NCBI RefSeq assembly: GCF_004683905.1
Contig: NZ_CP038438.1
Location: 2,046,001 to 2,110,000 of the forward strand
Origin: Pseudomonas fluorescens
GTDB taxonomy: Bacteria; Pseudomonadota; Gammaproteobacteria; Pseudomonadales; Pseudomonadaceae
Direction of reading: 5' to 3'
Length of the DNA: 64,000 nt
The position numbers and the translations under genes are program-made. Below the pieces are notes generated by a model, which was given only the letters and a program-made list of their open reading frames with translations, ran no database searches and was not told the DNA's origin. The stretch's first letter is position 1; every line of letters starts with the position of its first letter. Positions 28,536-37,018 of this stretch are shown here, piece by piece.

Positions 28536-29977
28536 CAGTGAGCTCCAACAACAGCGATCTGGGCGGCGGCTTCGGCTTCAGCCGCGTTCGAGGCGCGCAC
28601 GGTGCGCCAGACGTTGTAAGCCATCAGGAACATGCCGCTGGCGAAGAAAGCACCGCCCAGGGCACGGACGATGTAGCCCGGGTGGCTGGCCTGCAGCGCT
28701 TCGACGAACGAGTAGGTGAGGGTGCCGTCATCGTTGATTGCACGCCACATCAGGCCCTGAGTGATGCCGTTGACCCACATCGAGGCGATGTACAGCACGG
28801 TACCGATGGTCGCGAGCCAGAAGTGCGCGTTGATCAGGCCGACGCTGTGCATCTGCGCACGACCGAACAGTTTCGGGATCATGTGGTAGATCGCACCGAT
28901 CGAAATCATCGCTACCCAGCCCAGAGCACCGGCGTGAACGTGGCCGATGGTCCAGTCGGTGTAGTGCGAGAGCGAGTTGACGGTCTTGATCGCCATCATC
29001 GGACCTTCGAAGGTCGACATGCCGTAGAACGCCAGCGACACCACGAGGAAGCGCAGGATCGGGTCGGTGCGCAGCTTATGCCAGGCGCCCGAGAGGGTCA
29101 TCATGCCGTTGATCATGCCGCCCCAGCTTGGCGCCAGCAGGATGATCGACATCGCCATGCCCAGCGACTGTGCCCAGTCCGGCAGTGCGGTGTAGTGCAG
29201 GTGGTGCGGACCGGCCCAGATGTACAGGGTGATCAGCGCCCAGAAGTGCACGATCGACAGGCGATACGAGTAGATCGGACGTTCGGCCTGCTTCGGCACG
29301 AAGTAGTACATCATCCCGAGGAAGCCGGTGGTCAGGAAGAAGCCCACGGCGTTGTGGCCGTACCACCACTGGATCATCGCGTCGGTCGCGCCCGAGTAGG
29401 CGGAGTAGGACTTGAAGAAACTCACCGGCAGGGAGGCGTGGTTGACGATGTGCAGCATCGCGGTCACGACGATGAACGCGCCGTAGAACCAGTTACCGAC
29501 ATAGATGTGTTTGGTCTTGCGCTTGGTGATGGTGCCGAAGAACACCAGCCCGTAGGAGACCCAGACAATGGCCAGCAGAATGGCGAGCGGCCATTCCAGT
29601 TCGGCGTATTCCTTGGTGGTGGTGTAGCCCAGCGGCAAGGTAATGATGGCGCCGACGATGACCGCCTGCCAGCCCCAGAAGGTGAAGGCGGCAAGGCTGT
29701 CGGAGATCAGTCGCGTCTGGCAGGTTCGCTGCACGACATAGTAGGAAGTGGCAAACAGTGCACAACCACCGAAGGCGAAAATCACCAGGTTTGTGTGCAA
29801 CGGGCGCAGGCGTCCAAAGCTCGTCCACGGCAGACCGAAGTTCAACTCCGGCCAGACCAGTTGCGAGGCGATGAAGACACCGAGCCCCATGCCAAGGATC
29901 CCCCAGACCACCGTCATGATGGCGAACTGGCGGACTACCTTATAGTTATAAGCAGTCGGACTGATTGCTGTGCTCAT
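28535..29977 (-). CDS. ccoN: cbb3 oxidase catalytic subunit CcoN, operon 1
   Basis: The oxygen-reducing, proton-pumping subunit (480 residues, about 12 membrane helices) with low- and high-spin haem b and CuB. Visible ligand regions are [35 protein letters not shown] (two CuB His), and [20 protein letters not shown] (haem His). By position next to ccoG this corresponds to P. aeruginosa cco-1. Long stretches are near-identical at DNA level to the operon-2 copy. A degenerate Anr box lies 85-98 bp upstream. Confidence 0.96.
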   Translation of the reverse strand: MSTAISPTAYNYKVVRQFAIMTVVWGILGMGLGVFIASQLVWPELNFGLPWTSFGRLRPLHTNLVIFAFGGCALFATSYYVVQRTCQTRLISDSLAAFTFWGWQAVIVGAIITLPLGYTTTKEYAELEWPLAILLAIVWVSYGLVFFGTITKRKTKHIYVGNWFYGAFIVVTAMLHIVNHASLPVSFFKSYSAYSGATDAMIQWWYGHNAVGFFLTTGFLGMMYYFVPKQAERPIYSYRLSIVHFWALITLYIWAGPHHLHYTALPDWAQSLGMAMSIILLAPSWGGMINGMMTLSGAWHKLRTDPILRFLVVSLAFYGMSTFEGPMMAIKTVNSLSHYTDWTIGHVHAGALGWVAMISIGAIYHMIPKLFGRAQMHSVGLINAHFWLATIGTVLYIASMWVNGITQGLMWRAINDDGTLTYSFVEALQASHPGYIVRALGGAFFASGMFLMAYNVWRTVRASNAAEAEAAAQIAVVGAH

Positions 29978-30418
29978 TCTAAGGTTCCACGGTTTGGGTG
30001 TTTTATTAGGATTAAAATCGGCCGCAAGTATGCAGAGAGCAGGGGGTCATTGCAACGCGCCATGACCTGGGTCAATGCTTTCCAACGCTGATTCTGCGGC
30101 CTTTCCATACGCCGCGTAAGGTCAAAATTGGCCTCGGACAAAATGTCGCAGCGGACGAAAAAAGCGAGGGGATCAGGTCGCTTGTAACGGGGTGTGTTCA
30201 AACGCTCAGTTCGGGTGACGGACGGTAAATGGCACGACAGCCGGTATCTACCGGCGTTTGCGGCCACATCAGTCAGCCGGTTCGCAGAACACAGCAGTCA
30301 GCGTTGACCTGGAACCAGCACAAGCCAGTCCGCATCGAGCAAGCGTAGACCCGAATCCGGGGAACCGAAAGGAGAGGGTGTGACGGGGTGCGACAATGCG
30401 TCGCAAAGGGGCGGGATG
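29978..30418. other. Intergenic region, cco-1 promoter area
   Basis: About 440 bp without a gene I can support. It holds the degenerate Anr box at 30062-30075 and an AT-richer segment just before ccoN1 (TTTTATTAGGATTAAAATC). The part from about 30100 to 30400 shows no clear structure to me. Confidence 0.6.
30062..30075 (-). promoter_or_regulatory. Degenerate Anr-type box upstream of ccoN1
   Basis: On the minus strand TTGACCCAGGTCAT, matching TTGAY-N4-RTCAA except the last base. It is centred about 91 bp before the start. The weaker site would fit the more constitutive expression known for cco-1 in P. aeruginosa. Confidence 0.55.
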
Positions 30419-30444
30419 CTGCCGCACCGAGAATGGTGCGGCAG
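30419..30444 (-). terminator. Hairpin downstream of ccoP2, probable transcript end
   Basis: CTGCCGCACC - GAGAAT - GGTGCGGCAG, a perfect 10-bp stem 15 bp after the ccoP2 stop. No T-tract follows on the minus strand, so it is either a weak terminator or a 3'-end stabiliser. Confidence 0.6.
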
Positions 30445-30459
30445 AGGTGTGTGCAATGA

Positions 30460-31413
30460 TTACTGTTTGTTGTCTTCAGTAATCAGTTTTTCTGTATTCA
30501 ATCCATGGCTCAGGCTGTACACATAAGCGGCGAGCAATTGCACTTTATCATTGCCCAACAGTTCGTTCTGTGCCGGCATGTGGCCCTGGCGACCGTGGCG
30601 GATGGTCTGCTCAAGCTGCGTCAGACTCGTGCCATAAATAAATCCGGCCGGGTGCGTCAGATTCGGCGCACCCATGGCTTCAGTGCCGTGGCCGGTTGCC
30701 CCATGACAGGCTACGCAGGTGGTGCTGAACGCTTGCTGTCCGGCCTGCAGGTCAGCCTTGCTGTCGGCTGGCAGCGGCAGGCCGGCCAGTTCGTGACGCA
30801 CATATGCGGCGACGTTCTTCACACCCGTCTCGCCGAGCACTTCGCCCCAGGCCGGCATCGCCGCCATCCGCCCACCCATGATGGTGGTCTTGATGGTCTC
30901 GGCGTCGCCGCCCCAGCGCCAGTCCTTGTCGGCCAGGTTAGGGAAGCCGAAAGCGCCTTTGGCGTCGGAGCCGTGGCACACCGAGCAGTTGGAGGCGAAC
31001 AACCGGCCACCCATTTTCAGCGCCTGCGGATCCTTCGCCACTTCTTCCACCGGCATGGCGGCGAATTTGGCGAAGATCGGCCCGAACTTGGCGTCAGCCT
31101 TGTTCATTTCCTTTTCCCACTCGTGGACGCCGGTCCAGCCGTCTTCGTAGCCGGGCAGAATGCCTTTCCAGTTGCCCAGGCCCGGATACAGGATCAGATA
31201 GCCCACGGAAAACACCAGCGTGCCGGCAAACAGCATGAACCACCACTGCGGCAGCGGGTTGTCGTACTCCTCGATGCCGTCGAAGCTGTGGCCCATGGTC
31301 TGGTCGACGCTGCCCTTGGTCTCGCCCCGGCGGGTGCCGATCAGCAGCCAGGTCAGGCCGATCAGGCTGCCGATGGTCAGTACGCAGATCCACGTACTCC
31401 AGAAGGTGGTCAT
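30460..31413 (-). CDS. ccoP: cbb3 oxidase dihaem subunit CcoP, operon 2
   Basis: 317 residues, same architecture as the operon-1 copy: N-terminal membrane hairpin, haem motifs CSVCH and CVACH, axial Met regions AMPAW and HMPAQ. It lacks the 15-residue insert after PGLGNWKG found in operon 1 (it reads [11 protein letters not shown]). The C-terminus differs ([12 protein letters not shown]). The start overlaps ccoQ2 by 4 bp. Confidence 0.96.
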   Translation of the reverse strand: MTTFWSTWICVLTIGSLIGLTWLLIGTRRGETKGSVDQTMGHSFDGIEEYDNPLPQWWFMLFAGTLVFSVGYLILYPGLGNWKGILPGYEDGWTGVHEWEKEMNKADAKFGPIFAKFAAMPVEEVAKDPQALKMGGRLFASNCSVCHGSDAKGAFGFPNLADKDWRWGGDAETIKTTIMGGRMAAMPAWGEVLGETGVKNVAAYVRHELAGLPLPADSKADLQAGQQAFSTTCVACHGATGHGTEAMGAPNLTHPAGFIYGTSLTQLEQTIRHGRQGHMPAQNELLGNDKVQLLAAYVYSLSHGLNTEKLITEDNKQ

Positions 31414-31607
31414 GGCCGGGTACTCCTTGGTTCAGGTGCTTGGGTAATGTCGGGTTGCGGTTCGTCGGCAAACGGCAGCAGGCGCGCTTCGGCGAACTCC
31501 GGCGTGCGCTTGCGGTTGAACACCCAGATCGTCAGGCCGACGAAGGCCACGAACACCACGACGGTGCCGAGGCCGCGAATCAGGCCTGCACTCATTTCAA
31601 TGATCAT
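31410..31607 (-). CDS. ccoQ: cbb3 oxidase small subunit CcoQ, operon 2
   Basis: About 65 residues with one membrane helix ([19 protein letters not shown]) and the tail [20 protein letters not shown] prefer ATG 31607, which has AGAGGTG six bases upstream. A GTG at 31616 overlapping the ccoO stop is also possible, and [10 protein letters not shown] further in would mimic the operon-1 start. Confidence 0.88.
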   Translation of the reverse strand: MIIEMSAGLIRGLGTVVVFVAFVGLTIWVFNRKRTPEFAEARLLPFADEPQPDITQAPEPRSTRP

Positions 31608-31612
31608 CTTGC

Positions 31613-32221
31613 TCACCTCTTGCTCTTGATCGCAGTGCCAAGCACTTGCAGGTAGGAGACGAGGGCGTCCATTTCGGTCTTGCCCTTGAGGCTGGCGACC
31701 GCGCCGCTGATGTCATCGTCGGTGTACGGCACGCCGAGGGTGCGCATGGTCTTGAGCTTGGTTTCGGTGTGGCTGCTGTCGACCGCTTGCGTCACCAGCC
31801 ACGGGTAGGCCGGCATTTTCGACTCCGGTACCACGTTGCGCGGGTTGTACAGGTGCGCGCGGTGCCAGTCGTCCGAGTAACGCGCGCCGACCCGGGCCAG
31901 GTCTGGCCCGGTACGCTTGGAACCCCAGAGGAACGGGTGATCCCATACGCTCTCACCGGCCACCGAGTAGTGCCCGTAGCGTTCGGTTTCGGCGCGGAAC
32001 GGCCGGATCATCTGCGAGTGGCAGCCGACGCAGCCTTCGCGGATGTAGATGTCGCGGCCTTCCAGTTGCAGCGCGGTGTAGGGCTTCATGCCCTCTACCG
32101 GTTTGTTGGTGACGTCCTGGAAGAACAGCGGGACGATCTGGGTCAGACCGCCGATGCTCACGGCGAACACCATCAGCAGCATCAGCAGGCCGACGTTCTT
32201 TTCAATCGTTTCGTGTTTCAT
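31613..32221 (-). CDS. ccoO: cbb3 oxidase monohaem subunit CcoO, operon 2
   Basis: 202 residues, highly similar to the operon-1 protein: anchor helix [20 protein letters not shown], haem motif CVGCH in [35 protein letters not shown] and [12 protein letters not shown] 32221 (MKHETIEKN) matches the operon-1 start, and GGAGTC stands just upstream. It begins 10 bp after ccoN2. Confidence 0.96.
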   Translation of the reverse strand: MKHETIEKNVGLLMLLMVFAVSIGGLTQIVPLFFQDVTNKPVEGMKPYTALQLEGRDIYIREGCVGCHSQMIRPFRAETERYGHYSVAGESVWDHPFLWGSKRTGPDLARVGARYSDDWHRAHLYNPRNVVPESKMPAYPWLVTQAVDSSHTETKLKTMRTLGVPYTDDDISGAVASLKGKTEMDALVSYLQVLGTAIKSKR

Positions 32222-32231
32222 GGCGGACTCC

Positions 32232-33656
32232 TCAGGCCATCTGCGCGGCAGCAACGACGTCAGCAGGCTGCGAGGCCCGCACGGTGCGCCAGGTGTTGTA
32301 AGCCATCAGGAACATGCCGCTGAGGAAGATCGCCCCACCCACCAGACGCACGATGAAGCCTGGGTGGCTGGCCACCAGGGTTTCGACGAAGGAGTAGGTC
32401 AGCGTGCCGTCCTCGTTCACCGCGCGCCACATCAGGCCCTGAGCGATGCCGTTGACCCACATCGAGGCGATGTACAGCACGGTGCCGATGGTCGCGAGCC
32501 AGAAGTGCGCGTTGATCAGGCCGACGCTGTGCATCTGCTCCTTGCCGAAGACTTTCGGGATCATGTGGTACAGCGCGCCGATCGAGATCATCGCCACCCA
32601 GCCGAGTGCGCCGGCGTGAACGTGGCCGATGGTCCAGTCGGTGTAGTGGGAGAGGGCGTTGACGGTCTTGATTGCCATCATCGGACCTTCGAAGGTCGAC
32701 ATGCCGTAGAACGCCAGCGACACCACGAGGAAGCGCAGGATCGGGTCGCTGCGCAACTTATGCCACGCGCCCGAGAGGGTCATCATGCCGTTGATCATGC
32801 CGCCCCAGCTCGGTGCCAGCAGAATCAGCGACATCACCATGCCCAGCGACTGTGCCCAGTCCGGCAGCGCGGTGTAGTGCAGGTGGTGGGGGCCGGCCCA
32901 GATGTACAGTGTGATCAGCGCCCAGAAGTGCACGATCGACAGGCGATACGAATACACCGGACGTTCCGCCTGTTTCGGCACGAAGTAGTACATCATCCCG
33001 AGGAAACCGGCGGTGAGGAAAAAGCCTACGGCGTTGTGGCCGTACCACCATTGCACCATCGCGTCGGTCGCACCGGCGTACACCGAGTAGGACTTGGTCA
33101 GGCTCACCGGCAACTCAAGGTTGTTGACGATGTGCAGAATCGCCACGGTGATGATGAACGCGCCGAAGAACCAGTTGCCGACGTAGATGTGCTTGGTCTT
33201 GCGCCGCATGATCGTGCCGAAGAACACGATGGCGTAGGCGACCCAGACGATGGTGATCAGGATGTCGATCGGCCATTCCAGCTCGGCGTATTCCTTGGAA
33301 CTGGTGTAACCCAGCGGCAGGCTGATCGCCGCCAATAGAATCACAAGCTGCCAGCCCCAGAAGCAGAACGCGGCGATTTTCGGCGCGAACAATTGCGTCT
33401 GGCAGGTACGCTGCACCGAGTAGAACGAACTGGCGAACAGCGCGCAGCCACCGAAGGCGAAGATCACCGCGTTGGTGTGCAGCGGGCGCAGACGGCCGAA
33501 ACTGGTCCAGGGCAAATTGAAGTTGAGTTCAGGCCAGACCAATTGAGCCGCGAGAAAAACCCCGAGCCCCATGCCGACGATGCCCCACACCACCGTCATA
33601 ATGGCGAATTGGCGGACCACCTTGTAGTTGTAGGCGGTACTGATAGAAGTGTTCAT
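32232..33656 (-). CDS. ccoN: cbb3 oxidase catalytic subunit CcoN, operon 2
   Basis: 474 residues, about 12 membrane helices, with the same haem/CuB ligand regions as CcoN1 ([55 protein letters not shown]). It begins [20 protein letters not shown]. By order it corresponds to P. aeruginosa cco-2, the strongly Anr-induced copy. A perfect TTGAC-N4-ATCAA site lies 121-134 bp upstream, inside the divergent hydrolase gene. Confidence 0.96.
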   Translation of the reverse strand: MNTSISTAYNYKVVRQFAIMTVVWGIVGMGLGVFLAAQLVWPELNFNLPWTSFGRLRPLHTNAVIFAFGGCALFASSFYSVQRTCQTQLFAPKIAAFCFWGWQLVILLAAISLPLGYTSSKEYAELEWPIDILITIVWVAYAIVFFGTIMRRKTKHIYVGNWFFGAFIITVAILHIVNNLELPVSLTKSYSVYAGATDAMVQWWYGHNAVGFFLTAGFLGMMYYFVPKQAERPVYSYRLSIVHFWALITLYIWAGPHHLHYTALPDWAQSLGMVMSLILLAPSWGGMINGMMTLSGAWHKLRSDPILRFLVVSLAFYGMSTFEGPMMAIKTVNALSHYTDWTIGHVHAGALGWVAMISIGALYHMIPKVFGKEQMHSVGLINAHFWLATIGTVLYIASMWVNGIAQGLMWRAVNEDGTLTYSFVETLVASHPGFIVRLVGGAIFLSGMFLMAYNTWRTVRASQPADVVAAAQMA

Positions 33657-33751
33657 GGTTCCCCATCCACGGTTCAGCCGAAGTGAGCGCGCGCGGAAAA
33701 CGCCGCGAATCCTTCGCCTGGAGTTATAGGCAGACTAAAAGCGAGGCAAGC

Positions 33752-34432
33752 ATGGACAAACAGCACAAGGCCAGTATTGACGGGGATCAATGGGCGCAGT
33801 GCGTGCGGGATCATGGCTGGCTGTGGGACGCCGCTGTCGGCGAGGCTTCGGCGACGCTCATCCTCGCCCATGGTGCCGGGGCGCCGATGGACAGTGAGTG
33901 GATGACGGATATGGCTGGGCGCCTTGCTGCACTTGGGGTGAATGTGTTGCGGTTTGAGTTTCCATATATGGCGCAGCGGCGTATCGACGGTGGCAAGCGT
34001 CCGCCGAATCCGGCGCCGAAACTGCTTCAGTGCTGGCGCGAAGTGTTCGCTGAAGTGCGACGTCATGTCGCTGGGACTTTGGCCATCGGTGGTAAGTCCA
34101 TGGGCGGGCGGATGGCCAGTCTTTTGGCTGACGAGTTGGGCGCCGATGCGCTTGTCTGTCTTGGATATCCGTTTTATGCGGTTGGGAAACCTGAGAAGCC
34201 GCGGGTTGAGCATTTGGCTTCTTTGCGGACTCGGACTTTGATTGTGCAGGGGGAGCGGGATGCGCTTGGCAATCGGGACGCTGTCGAGGCTTATGATCTA
34301 TCGCCGAGTATTGAGGTGTTTTGGTTGGCCTCTGGGGATCATGATTTGAAGCCGCTCAAGGTTTCCGGGTTTACGCATGAGCAGCATTTGGCTGCCGCCG
34401 GGCAGAAGGTGGCTGCGTTTCTTCAGTGTTGA
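33752..34432 (+). CDS. Alpha/beta hydrolase, Tex30/KANL3-like
   Basis: A 226-residue cytoplasmic alpha/beta hydrolase. Landmarks are the oxyanion region LILAHGAGAPMDS (about residue 35), the nucleophile elbow AIGGKSMGGRMAS (Ser about 114), the acid region TLIVQGERDALG and the final His in ASGDHDLKPL. The family has no settled substrate. ATG 33752 follows GAGG; an in-frame extension to 33683 would run into the cco-2 promoter and is rejected. Codons 9-13 of this gene contain the Anr box for the divergent ccoN2, so the first residues may be constrained by regulation. Confidence 0.85.
   Translation: MDKQHKASIDGDQWAQCVRDHGWLWDAAVGEASATLILAHGAGAPMDSEWMTDMAGRLAALGVNVLRFEFPYMAQRRIDGGKRPPNPAPKLLQCWREVFAEVRRHVAGTLAIGGKSMGGRMASLLADELGADALVCLGYPFYAVGKPEKPRVEHLASLRTRTLIVQGERDALGNRDAVEAYDLSPSIEVFWLASGDHDLKPLKVSGFTHEQHLAAAGQKVAAFLQC
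33777..33790 (-). promoter_or_regulatory. Anr box for cco-2 inside the divergent hydrolase gene
   Basis: TTGACGGGGATCAA fits TTGAY-N4-RTCAA exactly. Its centre lies 127 bp upstream of the ccoN2 start and about 31 bp inside the hydrolase coding region. Confidence 0.75.
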
Positions 34433-34473
34433 CCGAGCCGAGCTGAAATTTTGAAACTCATGAAGATCGGCTC

Positions 34474-34520
34474 CCTTTCCCCCACGCCCCCTTGGGGGAG
34501 AGGGCTGGGGTGAGGGGGTA
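34474..34520. repeat. REP-like repeat (GGGAGAGGGCTGGGGTGAGG type)
   Basis: CCCCCACGCCCCCTTGGGGG followed by AGAGGGCTGGGGTGAGGGGG, related to the pair at 22087-22238. Confidence 0.7.
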
Positions 34521-34551
34521 GATCTTGAACGTTGCACACTTTTCGAACTGT

Positions 34552-34746
34552 GTGCATATCCGTTGCTGCGGTAACGGCTACTTAGGGTTCCGCCCTTACG
34601 GCGGGTCACTTTTTACAAACGCCTAAAAAGTAACCAAAAACGCTTGCTCCTACGTCCGGCCCGCTCGCTAAAGCTCGGGGTCCCTTCGCTCCGGGATCCA
34701 TCCGGGCGCAGCGCCTACGGTTTGCTTCGCTGCACCTCCTCTCGCT
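34552..34746. repeat. Copy 1 of a ~195-bp dispersed repeat
   Basis: Begins GTGCATATCCGTTGCTGCGG and ends near CGCTGCACCTCCTCTCGCTG. Conserved blocks shared with 35882-36078 include TCCGTTGC, CGGTAACGG, AACGCTTGCTCC, TTCGCTCCGGGAT and GCGCCTACGGTTTGCTTCGC. No coding frame is supported. It resembles long intergenic repeats known in P. fluorescens genomes. Confidence 0.8.
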
Positions 34747-34911
34747 GTGTTTGGCTGCGCCAAACGGTCGCTGCGCTCCCACCCCCGGATCAATCCCTCC
34801 GCTCAGCCTTCCGATGTCGCCTGTGGATCAAGATCAAAAGCGGTACTCGAGCTAACGCTCATCGTGTTGAGTGGTGAGGAGCAAGAGCGGTGCGGGTTCT
34901 GCTCTTGCTTT

Positions 34912-35185
34912 TGTGTGGGAGCCAGCCTACTGGCAATGGCGGCCTGTCAGCCGACCATTCTCTTACTGACTGCACGCAATCCCTGTGGGAGCTGGCTTGC
35001 CAGCGATGGCGGCTTGGCAGCCGACCAATTCCTTACTGAAGTACCCGGCCCTACTGTGGGAGCGAGCTTGCTCGCGAAAGCTGTCTGCCAAACGCCATCC
35101 ATTCAAACAGGCAATAAAAAACCGGAAGCTTTCGCTAGCCGGTTTTTCAGGATCAAAAGATCGCAGCCTGCGGCAGCTCCTACAA
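34912..35185. repeat. Cluster of four REP-type elements
   Basis: Contains GTGGGAGCCAGCCTACTGGC (about 34915), GTGGGAGCTGGCTTGCCAGC (about 34985), TGTGGGAGCGAGCTTGCTCG (about 35055) and GATCGCAGCCTGCGGCAGCT (about 35159). The first two are a variant class with GCTGGCTTGCCAGC palindromes. A terminator sits between the third and fourth. Upstream, 34747-34911 shows no gene I can support. Confidence 0.82.
35117..35147 (-). terminator. Terminator, module copy 3
   Basis: Minus strand AAAAACCGG - CTAGCGAAAGCTT - CCGGTTTTTTATT. It lies downstream of the unknown gene 35254-35721, with the GCGAAAGC loop shared with 36384 and 36906. Confidence 0.8.
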
Positions 35186-35253
35186 GGCGTCATTCTTTCA
35201 AATTACATTGAAGGGGTACTCCTCCGGAGTTGCAGCGAGCACCCCTGCCAGAG

Positions 35254-35721
35254 TTAGCCAGCATCCGATGGTCTCAGTCTCGTCATGGTGAAAGTCCCCT
35301 TGGGATTCAGACGATAGCGATGACTTTTGAACACGGCCTCGAATGATCCCGTAGCGATGTCCGTTTCAGCATCATATTTAACGCTGAGGATCGCCGAGTC
35401 GGCGTCCACCGAAGCCATTCCGATAAATCCCGGCGGCGCAGGGATCCAATGGCTGTGGACAAATGTCAGCCCGTTGTCGAAGTTATAGACGCCTGTGAGT
35501 GACTCATCGGATTGGTAGGGCAGAGTCATGGAGAACGAAAAATAGCTTTCATCGTCGAAATTTCCTGTTCCACCACTGATGGACCAATACCGCTCGCCCA
35601 AGAACTCGTCCTGATAGAAAGATCTGAATTTCGCTGTTTTCCGTTTACCGCCCAATCTCCATTGAAACCTGTCATCACTGACGAGTGGTTTTTTCGGGAG
35701 AAACATAACGTGCGTGGTCAT
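35254..35721 (-). CDS. Hypothetical protein, probable beta-rich
   Basis: A 155-residue protein with no family I recognise. It starts MTTHVMFLPKKPLVSDDRFQ and is rich in aromatic, Ser and Gly residues arranged in short strands (SISGGTGNFDDESYFSFSMT; GSFEAVFKSHRYRLNPKGTF), suggesting a beta-sandwich or barrel. No signal peptide. AAGGCAGG lies upstream of the ATG and an AGGAGG-like track further up. It is isolated among repeats with its own terminator, so it is probably an accessory gene. Confidence 0.65.
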   Translation of the reverse strand: MTTHVMFLPKKPLVSDDRFQWRLGGKRKTAKFRSFYQDEFLGERYWSISGGTGNFDDESYFSFSMTLPYQSDESLTGVYNFDNGLTFVHSHWIPAPPGFIGMASVDADSAILSVKYDAETDIATGSFEAVFKSHRYRLNPKGTFTMTRLRPSDAG

Positions 35722-35881
35722 TGTTAAACCTGCCTTTTCAATTAAGAGGAGGTGTTACAACCGACTGCAATTACGGTTTCTCTTGATATCCGCTCGAACA
35801 GGTGTGCGTCTACTGTCAGATCTGACAGCTAGGCAACCAGCCTTACATGTGCTGGTCAGCTAATAACGTTGCCGAGACTGC

Positions 35882-36078
35882 GTGAATATCCGTTGCCGCG
35901 GTAACGGCCACTTAAGGTTTCGCCCTTACGACGACTCACTTTTTTGACAAACACCTCAAAAGTAAGCAAAAAACGCTTGCTCCAACGTTCGGCCCGCTCG
36001 CTGGAGCTAGGGGTTCCTTCGCTCCGGGATCGATCCGGGAGGCAGCGCCTACGGTTTGCTTCGCTGCCCCTCCTCTCG
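35882..36078. repeat. Copy 2 of the ~195-bp dispersed repeat
   Basis: Same orientation as 34552-34746; starts GTGAATATCCGTTGCCGCGG and ends near TCGCTGCCCCTCCTCTCGAT. About 1.33 kb separates the two copies, which flank the unknown gene at 35254-35721. 35722-35881 holds the promoter area of that gene. Confidence 0.8.
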
Positions 36079-36246
36079 ATCGCCGAGGCTTGCGAATCGT
36101 TGTCGTCGGCCAAAGTCAAGGCTGGCAATATCGCCAACTCAATCGGTGGCCCGGAGGGCAATCCGCTGCTGGCGCTGCAACAGCCGATCATGTTGAACGA
36201 GCTGTTGGTTAATCGATTGCTGGACAAACTGCGGTTGCCTCAATAA
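36079..36246 (+). pseudogene. 3' remnant of an unknown gene
   Basis: Directly after repeat copy 2 an open frame continues for about 55 codons with coding-like sequence (AEACESLSSAKVKAGNIANS, then LALQQPIMLNELLVNRLLDK) and ends in TAA at 36244-36246. There is no start or ribosome site of its own, as the frame enters from the repeat. I take it as a C-terminal gene fragment cut by the repeat. Parent gene not recognised. Confidence 0.45.
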
Positions 36247-36263
36247 TTCCCCTGGCCGTTATG

Positions 36264-36488
36264 GCCTCTTCGCGAGCAAGCTCGCTCCCACATTGGTTCT
36301 GCGTACACAGGACTAAATGTGGGAGCGAGCTTGCTCGCGAATGCGGTCTGCCAGACACCATCAGTTTCAGACCGGCAACAAAAAGCCCGGACGCTTTCGC
36401 TGCCCGGGCTTCCAGGTCAAAAGATCGCAGCCTTCGGCAGCTCCTACAGGTGATCGGTGTAGGAGCTGCCGAAAGCTGCGATCTTTTG
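36264..36488. repeat. Composite REP-terminator module, copy 1
   Basis: REP doublet (36264-36345, CTTCGCGAGCAAGCTCGCTC inverted against GGGAGCGAGCTTGCTCGCGA), then GCGGTCTGCCAGACACCATC, a GC hairpin (36384-36412) and an inverted pair of the second REP type (36420-36488, AGATCGCAGCCTTCGGCAGC / GCTGCCGAAAGCTGCGATCT). The same order recurs at 36770-37017. Confidence 0.85.
36384..36412 (-). terminator. Terminator, module copy 1
   Basis: Minus strand AGCCCGGGCAGCGAAAGCGT - CCGGGCTTTTTGTTG. It would end transcripts of the broken reading frame at 36491-36709. Confidence 0.7.
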
Positions 36489-36490
36489 AT

Positions 36491-36709
36491 TTACTTTGTG
36501 GTGGATAGCCTGCCAGTGATCACATATTTATCGAACACTTTCTGCCCATCACGCGCGGCGTGCCGAACATCCAGGAATGTCAGTTCATCACGAACTTACT
36601 GTTTGTGGGGTTTTCGCGTGGGGTATGGATTCATGCTGGCCGATCTGCGTGATTGAGTAGCGACCGGCAAACGATAGAACTTGGCTGCACCAAGCACCAG
36701 TCGGCGCAT
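36491..36709 (-). pseudogene. Small reading frame interrupted by an in-frame stop
   Basis: From ATG 36709 the frame codes for 37 residues (MRRLVLGAAKFYRLPVATQS...) and meets TAA at 36596-36598. The same frame then continues with coding-like sequence, VRDELTFLDVRHAARDGQKV then FDKYVITGRLSTTK, to TAA at 36491-36493. A REP pair and a terminator follow as behind intact genes. This looks like a decayed small gene or two fragments. No family recognised. 36710-36769 shows nothing else. Confidence 0.4.
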
Positions 36710-36769
36710 TCTGGCGCAGTTGTAGGCAGTGTCTGCGTTGCTTGAGTGAGATCGTCGTTGGTAGAGAAG

Positions 36770-37017
36770 GCCTCTTCGCGAGCAAGCTCGCTCCCACAGG
36801 TGATTGTCGTCGTGCGCAGAACTGTGACTCAACGCAGTGCCAATGTGGGAGCGAGCTTGCTCGCGAATGCGGTCTGCCAAGCACCATCAATTTCAGACTG
36901 GCAATAAAAAGCCCGGACGCTTTCGCTGTCCGGGCTTTTAAGATTAAAAGATCGCAGCCTGCGGCAGCTCCTACAGGTGATCGGTGTAGGAGATGCCGCA
37001 GGCTGCGATCTTTTGCT
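36770..37017. repeat. Composite REP-terminator module, copy 2
   Basis: Same order as 36264-36488: REP doublet (36774-36870), GCGGTCTGCCAAGCACCATC, hairpin terminator (36906-36940), inverted second-type REP pair (36945-37017). It directly abuts the aer stop codon. Confidence 0.85.
36906..36940 (-). terminator. Terminator downstream of aer, module copy 2
   Basis: Minus strand AGCCCGGACAGCGAAAGCG then TCCGGGCTTTTTATTG: 8-bp stem and T-tract about 80 bp after the aer stop. Confidence 0.8.
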
Positions 37018-37018
37018 T

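Noticed and set aside
28538..30091. Long plus-strand open frame opposite ccoN1
   Set aside because: It is the antisense shadow of a clear catalytic subunit, with His/Asp/Arg-rich sequence lacking any fold signature.
34644..34877. Open frames across the ~195-bp repeat
   Set aside because: Repeat-derived, no start signal, and both copies keep DNA similarity rather than a reading frame.
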